A program made the position numbers and the translations under genes. Below, in pieces: positions 12,308-24,369 of a stretch of DNA of 64,000 nt (positions are counted from its first letter, which is position 1; the number at the start of each line of letters is the position of its first letter). The stretch lies in contig OY829326.1 of the NCBI GenBank assembly GCA_963691655.1, positions 144,044,998 to 144,108,997 on the forward strand, written 5' to 3'. Origin of the DNA: Toxonevra muliebris (lineage: Eukaryota; Arthropoda; Insecta; Diptera; Pallopteridae). The notes under the pieces are model-generated. The model saw nothing but the letters and a program-made list of their open reading frames with translations. It had not been told where the DNA came from and did not search any database.

Positions 12308-12655
12308 AATACGTTTTTTGGGAAGTTTTCTGATAATTTGGGACACGTGAGACACGAAAAAAAGTTTTTTGAGATTTTTAATTTTTTGAGGTTAGGGACG
12401 ACATGTAACATTTTCCGCCGAAAATAATATTAAATTCATGTTCATCAACTGAAATTACACAAAAACTAAGCTTTTTCTGTCGTTTTATGATGACTTTGGT
12501 AAGCGTAAGACCCGAAAATCAACCTTTTTGGATCTTTTTTGAGGTTAAGGACAACACGTAGTATTTTCCGTGAAAAATAATATTAGATTCATATTCAGCG
12601 AAAAAAAATATACGAAAAAGGCTTTATCTGTTTGATGTATGATGACTTGGGTAAA
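12308..12655. repeat. Two-copy tandem repeat, period about 153 bp
   Basis: The phrase GAGGTTAGGGACGACATGTA at about 12388 recurs as GAGGTTAAGGACAACACGTA at about 12541. Both are followed by GTATTTTCCG or ATTTTCCGCC-like sequence, AATAATATTA and ATTCATNTTCA. ATGATGACTTTGGTAAGCGTA (12488) also recurs as ATGATGACTTGGGTAAACGTA (12640). Confidence 0.7.
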
Positions 12656-12659
12656 CGTA

Positions 12660-13600
12660 CGCTTCATAAAACTATTATTTTAAGGTGAGGTGGTAGACTT
12701 ACAGCCACCATATTGGTCCGCCATCATGCCAAATCAAAAAAGGCCTTGTTGCATTCGAAACTAGAGATAATAAGCTTTCATTTGAGCCCAAACATGCTCT
12801 AAAATATCTTAACCAATTTTCTCCCGTTGACAGAGAATATTAGTCCATTCATATCTCTGACTTCAACATTAAAAATGCTATGAAAAATGACATATTTTTT
12901 TTTTAAATTTTCGATTGACTTTGTAATCCCAAAAATATAAAAAAAAAAAAGTATCTGTGGCGAAATTTCATATGCAATATTTTCTGCTTTCTAAAAATTG
13001 TCATAATTGTATTATGTACTTGAAAAAGTAAGATTTGGCCTACATTTTTTGGATCTCCGACCGGTATGTACCTGGTATCCTCCGACAGATTAATCAATAT
13101 ACAATTGCGATATTTCGTTTCACAATCAGACCTAACAAATTTATATATTTTTAAAGCAACCAATTTATGAATGCGACAAAATACTAAATGCCTTATATAA
13201 CTACTACTATATAACCATAAGCACAATAATATAAACTAGAAAAAAGTATAATTACTCTAAATTACGTGAACATACTAAAACAAATGATATACATACATAT
13301 GTATGTGATGTTAAATGAAAAAGTAAACCCGCTCTTTACATCAAACTTTTAAAAAGTACAATAATAATAATAAAAAAAAAGAAGACAACCTAGTCTACTT
13401 CCCTTTTTACTGTGCTTTAACATTTTTATAAGCGTAATAACAAATGTCTTCGTTTGTGTGTAAGTATTTTTTGTTATTTATATTTGTGATTGTGTGTGAC
13501 ATTATTACTTAGCTTGTTTAATTATTACAATTACAGTTGAATACAAATATACATAGTATACTTTCAGGCATTTCAACGTATACATTTGTATTAAATGTTA
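12660..13600. other. AT-rich stretch, nothing recognised
   Basis: A minus-strand frame at 12903-13226 has no recognisable domain. No terminal repeats or RNA gene seen. Confidence 0.4.
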
Positions 13601-13620
13601 AGGTAAAAGTGTTGTACCGT

Positions 13621-13720
13621 ATATATTTATGTATATATGTATGTATGTATGTATGCATGCATATATGTATGTATGTATGTATGTATGCATGTATGTATGT
13701 ATGTATGTATGTATGCATAC
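13621..13720. repeat. (TATG)n microsatellite
   Basis: About 100 bp of GTAT/ATGT tetranucleotide repeat, interrupted by GCATGCATATA and TGCATG. It creates false open frames of Cys-Met-Tyr-Val on one strand and His-Thr-Tyr-Ile on the other. Confidence 0.95.
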
Positions 13721-13724
13721 GATA

Positions 13725-14485
13725 CTAAAACAAGTTAGCGTGTTTTGTTGAAGAAATTTTATTGGATTTCTTAATACTAGCAATAAAAAAAATTATATGA
13801 AAGCGGCTAAATGTATGCTATAGTGAAGTATATGATTACTTGAATTAGTACATGTCTAGAAAAAAGGAAACGCTTTTTTCTGTTCTATATATACCGTGTG
13901 AATAAGCAAATTATTCTATAGGTATGTGTGTGTGTGTAAAGTAAATAGTAAAATTATTATACTTTTAGTTTATAAATATTGTATTTTTTGACTGGTTGTG
14001 GAAATATGCCTACTAATTTATGTACGTGTAATGCATATAGAAATATGCAATATAATACTATTACAAATATGTTATGTTAATTATACTTTATAGGAAAAGG
14101 AAACAAATATTTAAAGTCAAGGAATGTAGAATTTGCTATGCCTATGCTTAGTTTATGTTAACATTCAATTCCCTATGCAGAGCTTGAATTTATATTTTCT
14201 TTGTTTACAAATTAAAATTCATTTTTAGGTTGCCTAAAATTATGCAAAACTTTTTAATAGACATTAATTATATTTTTATTACTTTTCTATGAAGTAATTT
14301 TTCAATAGAAAATGTCTGAAGTCTAGACATAAAACTCTTGGAAAATTAGAATTCATAATAAGATATCAATAGAAAAAATTAGGCATAAGCGCCGCCCTTG
14401 TGTTTGTATATGAGTGAGAAATTAATAAATCAGAAATTAACGTGACAAGTTTTTTGCATTTTTGGCGCCGCTTTTCGGAAAGTCT
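13725..14485. other. AT-rich stretch, nothing recognised
   Basis: Low-complexity sequence with a short (GT)n run near 13925. No gene evidence. Confidence 0.5.
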
Positions 14486-15506
14486 TTAACCCTAGCATGC
14501 ATACCATGAGTCAACGAGAGTCACAAGCATATCTTGTTGCAATATCACTTTATTTTGCCTTTTTCCGCTCCCTGGTTATTACACATGAATTATTACACTG
14601 CGAAACAGCTATTCTATCGGTGCCGATCCTTGAAGCTTCAGAAACCATTTGGTTTTATCCCCCAGTGTTATAAGCTATAAAGAAACAAAACAGAGAATTG
14701 AGTAGGAAGGAGAAACGCTGAAAAGAAGAATGCGGAGATGTCGAAACAGGAACGAGGTTCCAAAAATCTTCAATCAATAGATCGAGACCTTTCTCCCTGC
14801 ATGGAAAAAAACGGATATCTGGTGCTAGACATACAGGGTACTATGAATTGACGTTGTTACGGATTCCGCAATCGGAAGTAAAGAGCTCATAAAACGAATG
14901 CGCGAGGCGATCACACGATTTTCGACTACTATCGTGGGATAAAACTATAAAATAATTTTATACCAAACGCGGTTCCAAACAAAGCGATTCCTTATCCAGC
15001 GACTTCTTATTGCTAATTTGTGGAAAATAATTAAAACATCGATATCTTCGGCAGTTCTTCACAAGAGTGTTATGCCAAGTTAAGACATGTTAAGCAAACA
15101 AAACAAATCGCTGCGAATAAAAAAGTTTTCTATTCCGGCCATGGTAGTGAAACATGCACAGGATAATAACCTAATTTCTTTTGATTCTGACTACACTTGC
15201 CCTTACCACCTGGCCCCATCGCACGCAAAATATAAAGGACTGGCAAAAACCGATAATCAGTTGTAGTACCAACTAAGTAGGAACATAAGTAAGTATGTTA
15301 GGGGTGGAAAAAAATAAAAATTAATACTCAATTGCATTGTATTTCAGAAATATGAATCTTGAGCAATAACGTTCTAATATCAATTTCAAATACATTAACT
15401 TTTAGATTTTTTATAGGTGATTTTAGGTTCCGAACTTTTGCTGGATTAAACGTTTGTTTTAAAGAATTTCGCCTACACACACCAAAATCATGCAGAACAG
15501 GGTTAA
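14486..15506. mobile_element. Candidate piggyBac-like element, ends only
   Basis: TTAACCCTAGCATGC at 14486 and ...GCAGAACAGGGTTAA ending at 15506 form a TTAA-flanked pair with CCC..GGG termini, the piggyBac signature. The right end read inwards is CCCTGTTCTGCATGAT, only loosely like the left CCCTAGCATGCAT. A better-matching partner might be GCATGCATAAGGGTTAA at 18027-18043, which would make a 3.5-kb element enclosing the tandem repeat at 17.2 kb. No transposase was recognised inside either span. The phrase TTTCCGCTCCCTGGTTAT near 14562 recurs at about 39659. Confidence 0.35.
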
Positions 15507-15509
15507 ATT

Positions 15510-16195
15510 ATTATTAGCCAAATATTTATATTTTCAACTATACCTCTTCAATGCAAAGTATGAGTTCCACAGACTTATTGTCATCTAATTTTTCGGTTTT
15601 GCCTCCGTTTAACTCTTATGGAGGCAAGTAGGACTGGCTAAACCTGAGAAGAAATTACAGAGAAAATACAACTACAACCAAGATTTTATGATATCCTTAA
15701 CCGGTATGTGTTAAGGAAATTTCAGTTGATTATCTGAAATCGGAGTGGTGGGTGGTGTGTAGGAGTAGCGTAAACGACATGTATATTATACTTTACGGTA
15801 ACACAAATATTAAGTGAAACTCTCATATATTTTAGAAGGGAATTGAATGGAAATATTTTTGGTCGTTATTTTTTATTGGCATCAGTCAGCTGCGTGAGAT
15901 CATTTGTGAATAAGTATGTTTTTCGCTCCGCTGATCGTAAAGGATTTATATGGCAATTACACGCCACCGCTTTTAGAGTTGCATTTTCCAAGAAGCATGG
16001 TCGCCAGCATCGTGATAAATCCGGTTTTCACTAGTTTCATTACTCTTTTCCACTATGTCTGCCTTTTTCTATATATAAACTCTTAACTATTTTTCATTAA
16101 AAAATGTGTGTATACGTTTTACTTGAATCAATAAAAAAAATAACCTCCAAAATAAAGAAACACTTATCCACACAACAGCCAATCATAATTTACCA
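15510..16195. other. Intervening stretch, nothing recognised
   Basis: A 63-codon frame at 15843-16034 has balanced composition but no family that I recognise. Confidence 0.4.
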
Positions 16196-16200
16196 TCTCA

Positions 16201-16660
16201 CATTTGCATACAATAAAATTAGATGTGGTCCAGCCAGACCTTAAGTGTCTCTAAAAAGGTTTCAAACTCAGTGCCGCCATAAGGGTTATGCAGCCAGTTT
16301 CAGTCGATATTTGCAGATATTTATTCTATACACACAGGTAGGTAGCGCTAGAGCGCCGTTTTGATACCACAACCTCATTTGTTAACGGGTGTTTGCTCTT
16401 TATTTAGAGCCAGTTCATGAGGTTAATAAATTGGAGGAGTTTTCCCATTTCGAGTTTGGAGATCTTGGTTATGTCGTCTAGAAAAGGTTCGTGGAATAAT
16501 TTTAGTCTGGTCCTAGCAAGAGCCGAGCAATGACAGAGAAAGTGGGTTAGAATCTCTCTCTCATCGAAGCTGTTGCAGCTTCTACAATGCTTGTTGTGTG
16601 GGATGCGGAGTCTTGCCGCATGGTCTCCTATTGCCCAATGACCCGTCTATATATACAAAT
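16201..16660 (-). pseudogene. LINE 3' end: C-terminal zinc knuckle and 3' UTR
   Basis: Read on the minus strand from about 16660, pieces in shifting frames give IGDHAARLRIPHNKHC, then a Cys-Cys-His-Cys pattern in CRSCNSFDER and THFLCHCSALARTR. This is followed by LFHEPFLDDI and LEMGKLLQFINLMNWL. It is the C-terminal knuckle found after the RNase H domain of I/R1/LOA-group non-LTR retrotransposons. The minus-strand sequence then runs into a 3' UTR with TTGTGGTATCAAAACGGCGC. The same arrangement occurs in the fuller copy at 35165-36335. Everything upstream of the knuckle is missing, as expected of a 5'-truncated insertion. Confidence 0.8.
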
Positions 16661-17204
16661 ACTTTTAAAAAAACTAAGCCAATGTTGTCTAAAATCAAAA
16701 CAGGATATAAATATCGAAGATTTCATCAAAATTGTTTAAATTGTATCTTCCTTTAAGCCAATCGCAATTTTCAGTAGTTATTAGAATATTCTTTTGTGAA
16801 ATTTTATCAATATCACTTAAGCCCAAAAGCTTATTTAATTATATAAAGAATACCTAGATCTAAAATAAAAAAAAAATTAAATGAGTCCCTTCCGCACTCG
16901 TCACATGATGTGATAACATACTTTATATATTGTTGTTTACTTCATTATAAAAGTTTTCGGTTTTATATTCCAAAAAGTGTAAAGTCCATGTGTTTTTTTA
17001 ATTTTTGATATTTTTAACGCTCTTTCTTCACTTTTTGCACGTTTACATTGCAATAAATACAATACAATAAAAAATAAATAGAAACAATTTTTAATATATT
17101 CCACTCATTCCATTGATATATAAGTATATTCCAAAACCATTTTTGATACATAAATTTTGTGTTGCATACTTTTTGGCTTGTTGTGTCTTATTTTTATTTT
17201 TAAA

Positions 17205-17790
17205 AATTCACCTTCCTCAATCTGTTAATACTAATATTATGACAGTATACTTTCGGGATGCAATTCACCACCCTTCACCGGCGGTAAGAAAGATTACCTA
17301 GGCAACCACAATATTTACATACTAAACATTAAAAGTCCGGTATACTTTTAAAGTCCTATTTTAAATTTTAAAAAGTTCACCTTAATCTGTTTATACTAAT
17401 AATAAAACCGCATACTTACGAAGTGCAATTCACTACCCTTCACCTGGTGGTACGAAAGTTTAATATAAACACATAATAAATGTGTGGTATACTTTTAGGG
17501 TACTATTTTTAATATTAAAAATTCACCTTTCTTAATCTGTTTATACTAATAATAAGACAGCATACTTTCGGTGTGCAATTCACCACCCTTCACCTAGCGG
17601 TACTAAAGTTTGACATAGCCGGCACTATATTTACAGACAAAATAAAAATGTGCGGTATACTTTTTGGGTCCTATTTTTAATATTAAAAATTCACCTTCAA
17701 ATAACAAGACGGCTTACTTTCGGAGTGCAATTTACCACCCATCACCTGGTGGTATGAAAGTTTAACATATCTGCCACAACATTTATTTAT
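17205..17790. repeat. Satellite-like tandem repeat, about 3.7 copies
   Basis: Units start with TTCACCTT at about 17209, 17377, 17522 and 17690 (spacings 168, 145 and 168 bp). Each contains TTAATACTAAT- or TTTATACTAAT-like sequence, a TTACTTTCGG-like phrase, TGCAATTCACCACCCTTCACC, GGTA.GAAAG and a GTGGTATACTTTT-like segment. The alternating unit length suggests that one class of unit carries a roughly 23-bp deletion. No coding potential. Confidence 0.85.
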
Positions 17791-18044
17791 TTATACACAC
17801 TCTTTTAAACTCACACATCCTATGAAACCTCAAACGACACAGACGTGACATTTGATTTTAATTTCTATCAATTCACTCCACATCAATTTGTTTAAATTTA
17901 GATTTTTGCTTTCCATTATTATTTCTTCCTAGAATGTTCCCAAAAATTATTTTCTAAACAGTAAATCTTACGCTTCTAAGTTACTATTACCATTGACAGC
18001 ACGATTAATGATAAAAATAGTACAATGCATGCATAAGGGTTAAT

Positions 18045-20378
18045 GAAACTTTTTTTTATCCAAAAACCGCAGACCCAAAATAAGTTTGCATAGGCTCTAT
18101 TTGACCTATTCTGATGTTAATTTTCCAAAACCTTCCCTCAGGCTTCAATTCAATTCAATAAGCAATTCAACACACACTGACCACTCAAGTTTCATTATCC
18201 TCTTACTTTATCTTCGTACTTTAGAAGAGAAGGATAAAATCTTTTGAAATATCTAAAAGTTATTTAGCTTTATTTCTATTGAATATCCTTAGTGTAGTTA
18301 CAATATTTTAATCATTCGTATATCCTCACTTATGTATACAAGTATATACCAAAACAACTTGTAATGTCCTTCATTAGTTCATCTACAGCTAAAACTGATA
18401 CATTTAAAAAAAAAACGAAAAGCTTTCGCTTTAATATCCTTGAAAATCACTTTTCCAAACGCAACATACAATACATATAACAGTACAGCAACACAATTTT
18501 ATTTTTGGCAACAATTCTCACTATGAAACCACAACAAGGATACTATTCTCCTTCTGCAAGTGCAATAAGTGTAAGTCTTAAAGTGAATGATATTAGTATG
18601 GATAATGAATCAAATATCACTCTGAAAATTAAATAAATAATTACACTAATTAAAGAGACTTTTCAGTCTATCCAGTTTTCAAGTCATACCAAAAATTGCC
18701 ACAGAAAAGTTGTCACCGTTCTATAGTTAGAATTGAGTAAAAAATAAGGACGGAAGGATAGAAAAGTAATCAAAGAAATATATAAATAAGGGTTCGATAA
18801 AAAAGAGCAAACAAAAAATTATTTTACGAACTAAATTTTAACTACCAAGAATCAAGAGACAAAGTATTCTCAAAGTCCTTCATCAAGGGCCCAACTCATA
18901 ATAACAATAATTACCCTATTTGATTTGAAAGAAAATCTATTTGATTTTATAACATCCGAAATTTCCGCAGCGACTTCCTTTTACATAAAAAACAAGCGAA
19001 GAACAAAAATTTGACACAAAGTTTTAAAACAAACTTCCTGTTATTTTCAAAAAGAAAAACAGTTCATTTACTTGGCAAAAAGACGAAGAAAGAGAAGAAA
19101 AGAGGGGAGAGACGTACGAATAGAAACTCAGCGTTTAACTGTTTTCATTACAATCAAAAGGATATCAGCAGCAAACGAAGGATATGAGCTAAATATAATT
19201 TTTCATATTTAATTATTTTACAGCATTTTATAATAATGACGACAATGTTCATGTTCATTCCAATAATGATGATCCTGATGATGATGATGATGATGCTCAT
19301 TCTCATGCAGATATTGCTGTTATTGTTGTTGTTCTTGTTGTTGTTTTACGCTTCAGCGATAAAATGACAGTTTTTAATTATTGTTGCCAACTTTATTTAC
19401 TCAACAGCAGCATCAACAACAACAACAACAGCAGCAACGATGAAGGCAAAGTAACAACTTTACTGCAGGCTATAAGTAAGTGTGAAATTTTAAGCAAAAT
19501 CTTGAAATTTCCCTTTTCTAATATTCTCATACAGTTTCACTTCCTCCTACATTTTCCCTTCCTTCCCGCTCTTGACTCTACTTTTGACGCAGCATGTGAG
19601 AATTTAATTTGTTTGCAAATTCTTCAATTAAATTCAAGAATATTTTAACATTTTTTTTTCTGCTCAAATAAAATCGATATAAATATGCAGATCTCTAAAG
19701 TTGAACTAAGACACTACCTAGGGCGACATAATTTATGGAGCGTTTCGACTACGAATGGAAACTCATAATCAATAGGTTTATTTAAAAATATTTATTTAGC
19801 TTTACACATCAATAAATTAACAGTGACTTAATATATTTTTGATTTGAAAAATTCCTTTGGATTAATATTATAATGTTCCCAAATTTTTTAAATCTTGATT
19901 TGTTTTATACCAAAATTTAAATTTCAGATTTCTGATGTTCCGTAATCTCAAAATCGCAAAATGAGCATTTCATTGTAACACATTGTCTTTCTTTGAATCC
20001 TTAACAATATTAAAAATGATACAGATTTTTAGAAAAAAAAAGCAAAAATAACTATAAGAGATGTCGGTAAAGGGTTAATATATGCCACATAAATACTCTG
20101 CTGCCAATTATATTTTGAGCTGCTGAACACTCCAACTATCTTTGATGCAAAACTTATCAAAGTATCTTAGGTTTCATAATACGCACATAGTCAAATTTTT
20201 AAAATAAACCAGATGTTTGCTTTTAAATGCCAACTCAAACGTCTGAAAACAAGAAAACCTAAAAGAATTTATTAGAAATGCCTTTTCACGACTTCTTACT
20301 CACGAGTACAGCTTTAAAAAGTGATTTGAAGCATATATTTTAAATATCTGGACGGTTTACATCCTCCCAAAAGATAAA
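18045..20378. other. AT-rich stretch with triplet microsatellites
   Basis: GAT/ATG triplets at about 19265-19300, GTT triplets at 19318-19345 and CAA/CAG triplets at 19405-19440 are present. The last makes a frame (19364-19648) with an Asn run; nothing else in that frame looks conserved. No transposon was identified. GGGTTAA occurs at about 20063 without a partner I can support. Confidence 0.5.
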
Positions 20379-20810
20379 TCTTTATATATGTACATATATA
20401 ATCCTAGAGTTTTGTATGTAGGACATCATGTAACATCTAAACGACTGGGCCAATTGAAATCATATTTCCAGAATACAATTTCTTGGGTGGAAGAATGAAA
20501 CATACCTATTCATAATTACTTTTAGAAAAGTGGGCGTAGTACCTCCCATACAATCATAATAGTTTTTTGGGTATATCTCGAGAACCATTTATAGCAAAGA
20601 AATTTGGTACAATAACTAGAATTGACAATGCCATGCTACAACAAAAATATGGATGGGATTGACAAAGGGGGTGTGGCACTTTCCATATAACCTGAATTTC
20701 CACGATGAGATACCATACTTAGGTAGCATTTATGGTACGGTACTAAAATTCAAATTCTCTCAGTTTGTTGGATTAGTGGGTGTGGGTGGCACCATGCTTC
20801 ACTTTTATTT

Positions 20811-21074
20811 TCTACTACTATTTCTACTACTAATTCTACTACTATTTCTACTACTATTTTCTACTACTTTTAAACTTCTTTTTTTCTGCAAATTTTTCTT
20901 ATTTTCTACTACTTTTTCAACCAATATTTTCTACTACTACTACTTTTTTCTACTACTTTTTTGATACATTTTTTCTTATTTTCTACTATTTTTCACTACT
21001 ATTTTTTACTACTTTTTTACAGTTTTTTCTACTACTATTTTTTATTATTATTATTTTTTACTATTATTTCTACT
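20811..21074 (+). repeat. Degenerate (CTA)n tract inside the Helitron
   Basis: About 260 bp of TTTCTACTACTA- and TTTTTACTACT-like units, strongly pyrimidine-biased on this strand. It lies entirely within the Helitron and has probably expanded there. Confidence 0.9.
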
Positions 21075-21213
21075 AATTTATAAACTACCATATCTCAAGA
21101 ACCTGCCTAGCTATGTCAAAACCCGATAGGTGGCGCTGTGTAATAAATTCTATAAAAATTCTAATTTATAAACTACCATATCTCAAGAACCTGCCTAGCT
21201 ATGTCAAAACCCG
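21073..21213. repeat. 88-bp direct duplication
   Basis: CTAATTTATAAACTACCATA through CTATGTCAAAACCCGA occurs at 21073 and again at 21161 with no mismatch seen, so the duplication is recent. The intervening part includes TAGGTGGCGCTGTGTAAT. Confidence 0.9.
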
Positions 21214-21509
21214 AAATTCTATTTTTATAATAAATAGCAAATGGTTCCATATTTTTAAATAGTTTTTGGAATTAGATATAACTTCTAGAACGGTCTTTGA
21301 TATTCTTCTGCAAATTAATTAGTTTTAAAAATGCCAATTTTGATGCCTCATTTTTAAATCTAGAATTTTTACCAAATTTAAGCTTGAATGGTCATTACCA
21401 ATGTTCAATTTTAAACACCACGAAACTTCATTCTTCTTCATTCAAAATAAACTTAAATTTTCCCGCTTTTTCGTAGAAAGGGCGAAACAACGTCTGCCAG
21501 GTCAGCTAG

Positions 21510-22905
21510 TTAAATTATGAAATTTCATTAATTTATTTAACAAATTTCGGCAAACCAAACAGCAACGAATTTTATAAAGACAACTAAAGCGGAAATCGCT
21601 TAAGGCCACAAAATTTCTCTTGAAACGTTCATTAATTTCCTATCATATCCTAATGACATTCATTATTTAATTTATTACATTTATATTTTATTAGGGGGGA
21701 GGGGGGGAGCAGGAGGAAGCAAGTAGCTGAGCATGCTTTTAGAGCATAGTATTATATAAATTATTGCTATGGCAATACAATTATATTTATAAATATTATA
21801 TAGTATATATTTGTACAAAGTACATTTGTATAAGAACACAAACTTTAGTATTAGTTACTACTTTTACAATTTCTTCGCTCTTTTTTTTTAATAAATAACT
21901 TAATTAGTCTTTAAACCTCCCGAATAGCACCACAGCAATCCGCTTAGCTCTACTATACAACACACAAATTGGAGAGAAATTTTTATTACCATCATTTTTT
22001 GTTCTGTACGCAAAATAATTGCGTACATTTTCATTTCGAGACGACACTAACTAAATGATGATGTACCCAAAAAAAAAATAACAGCAAATATTTTCTTTAA
22101 CACTTGTGTATAAACATAAAGACTACTGGCCGATTCACAAGCTGTCATATGTGGTCATATCGTATAACCATAATGTTGTATAATTTTGTATGAAAAATGA
22201 GAAAATTTATGACAAATGACAGGAAACGACACCAAATCAGACACCTTCTGAATTGCCTGCATGTATTATTTTTATTGCTAGTGGCTTGCTGAGGATATTT
22301 ATTTAGTTTCATAAATTGTTTAATGAATCGATGAGTTCATATTGCTGCAGTAAATCTTGCCTTAAACTTTGTACTATTTAATACAAAGCACTTCGTCTCA
22401 CGCCCACTCGCATTGCGAATCCAATTTAAATATTAGATTTAAATATTTTAATTACTTACTTCAAAAATCTAACATAGTTTCATAGATTCATAAGAGGATA
22501 TGAAGCATACAAGGGTTAAAACTCACGCACCACTTATAGGAAAATAGCAAGACGGAGATGCAATTTAACATAGAATTAATGATGCTGCGTACATCTCATT
22601 GGCATCTCATTTCAGCTTCTTGGGAATTTTTATAGTTATTGTCATTGCAGCGTAATTACGAACTTGGGATTGTTGAAAATGTGTATGTAGGTAGTATTTA
22701 CATGGAAACAAATGTCTAAAGGACATTGTTGCTTTGAGGATCTAAAGGCGGACAAAATATCAACTGCAGAAATTTACTAGCATTCTCTTTTTTTATACTT
22801 GTTGAAACTTGTTCACTTAAAATTGTTTACATAAATAAATGTTTTCTCGTATGGGTAAATCGATGCAGAATTAATCGAAGTGGCATTTAGAAAATTTTGA
22901 GAAAG
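21510..22905. other. Intervening stretch, nothing recognised
   Basis: A G-rich run (GGGGGGGAGGGGGGGAGCAGG) lies at about 21694-21716. No coding or RNA gene seen. Confidence 0.5.
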
Positions 22906-23917
22906 TTAACTCTTTCATACCCAATGTTGCGTATATGCAACATTCACTTTAATGTGGCATAAATAAAATGTTTAACAGATATTAACCATCGAAATCGTTG
23001 AGATAACTTCATGATTTTCTATGTGGCGACTATTGAGATCCCACTGGTCACTTTTAGCCAATTGAGAGGATTTTAGAATGTCTAGGTTATCAAGGGCAGC
23101 CTGTTGCGAAAAAGCAACGACCGATACACCTGGAATATTTCAAACGGTAAAATCAATCAGATAGTCTTTAGTATTGCATTTTGGTATTTTAGTAACTGTT
23201 TTAGTAATTGTTAAAAAAAAAAATTAAAAAAATATTTTAATAATTCTACGAGCCATTTTAAAGAATGAATTTTTTATATCCATTTTAACATACAAATATT
23301 TATTAAGGTAAAAGCGCAGGTGTAAAATTGTAAAAACAAAAAATTACAAGAAAAATTGTGAAGCCAAGAGTTCAAATTATCATTTAAATAAATACTTAAT
23401 ACGCATAGTCTTATCTATTTTAAAAATGTTTGAAGTTGGTGTTGCGAAAACGCAACGGCAGACGAAAATGGGTTAACGCTATTTGTATTTGGTTCTGTTA
23501 GGTATTCTTCACGTTTTCTGATTGCCGATCATTTGAAATTTCTTGCTTAAGTAATTTTTTTTTAATGTTTTGTCTTTGAAGTTCAGCAAAAAACCTAAGT
23601 GCAAAAATTTTTTGTAAAATCTTTTGCACTATTTTTTTAAAAATAATGCATTAATTTATTACTAACTGGAATTTTTTTATCAAATATGTTTATAAAAGAT
23701 AAGAGAATATGAAAATCAAAAAATTGGAGAAAAGGAATTATCCAGTGGTTGCCTACAGCTTCATAGCTCTGTTTTTTTAACCTTTAATAAAGGACAAACA
23801 TATCAAATGTAGAAACAAGAAATTTGGTGTCATGATTGTGGAAGACCTAAGTGAACATATTTTCACAACAAAAGGTTTCTGTCAAACCCCATTATAATTC
23901 GGGAGTCAAAGGGTTAA
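22906..23917. mobile_element. piggyBac-like relic with GTTGCG palindromes
   Basis: TTAA at 22906 followed by CTCTTTCATACCCAA faces ...GGGTTAA ending at 23917, whose inward reading is CCCTTTGACTCCCGAA. The two ends agree at most positions. Subterminal palindromes share GTTGCG: TGTTGCGTATATGCAACA at 22924, GTTGCGAAAAAGCAAC near 23103 and GTTGCGAAAACGCAAC near 23441. Near the right end a Cys pair in WCHDCG (about 23839-23856) may be the last trace of the Cys-rich C-terminus of a piggyBac transposase. A further GGGTTAA at 23470-23476 could be the true right end of a shorter, 563-bp element. The palindromes are clear; the boundaries are not. Confidence 0.5.
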
Positions 23918-23919
23918 CA

Positions 23920-24365
23920 GTATTCGTTTTAGTAGCAAAGTAATTACATGAAACAGAAGTCTCGATAGAATTGACTCTGGTCTCTATTTTGTTTATCTAT
24001 AGAATGCTTTGATTACTTCTAATCCAACCCGTCATAATTCTTTATCAGAACATATTTCAAAACTTCTTAAATTCAAAAATTGTGAAAACATGTTGGGATC
24101 AATTTAAAGCGAGGCGAGCCTATAGCAAAAATCTGATTTTTGTTGATTTCTCTTTTACAGCAAATAAAAATTAATATTCCGTAACAATATTCCAATATTC
24201 TTGTATGAAATTTTTTAAACTTTCAGGTTCTGTACTTTTTTTTTTTCTTTTTGTTGGAAGGGCAAAGAGAAATGTGCAAGAATACAGCACTTAGACAAGT
24301 ATTACATACATTCTATATACTGGGTTTCCTTTTTTTGCTATTTTTTTATTAATAAACCTGAGTAG
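23920..24365. other. AT-rich stretch, nothing recognised
   Basis: No coding signal; a poly-T run is present near 24239-24250. Confidence 0.5.
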
Positions 24366-24369
24366 ATTA

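Larger units (their letters stand above)
20379..21509 (+). mobile_element. Non-autonomous Helitron
   Basis: The 5' end TCTTTATATATGTACATATA begins at 20379, preceded by A. The 3' end at 21470-21509 reads GGGCGAAACAACGTCTGCC followed by AGGTCAGCTAG and then T at 21510. A TC start, a CTAG end, insertion between A and T, and a GGGCGAA..GTC-type tail that once formed a hairpin are the marks of insect Helitrons. These elements move by rolling-circle replication and make no target duplication. The 1131-bp element has no Rep/helicase. The left third (CGACTGGGCCAATTGAAATC onward) and the phrases GTGGGCGTAGTACC and GGGGGTGTGGCACTTTCC recur in variant form at 52.4-52.7 and 53.15-53.33 kb. Confidence 0.8.

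Noticed and set aside
13518..13783. Open frames of His-Thr-Tyr-Ile or Cys-Met-Tyr-Val
   Set aside because: They are translations of the (TATG)n microsatellite on the two strands.
19364..19648. Frame with an Asn run as a possible host exon
   Set aside because: The run comes from CAA/CAG triplets. No conserved residues, splice context or neighbouring exons could be found.
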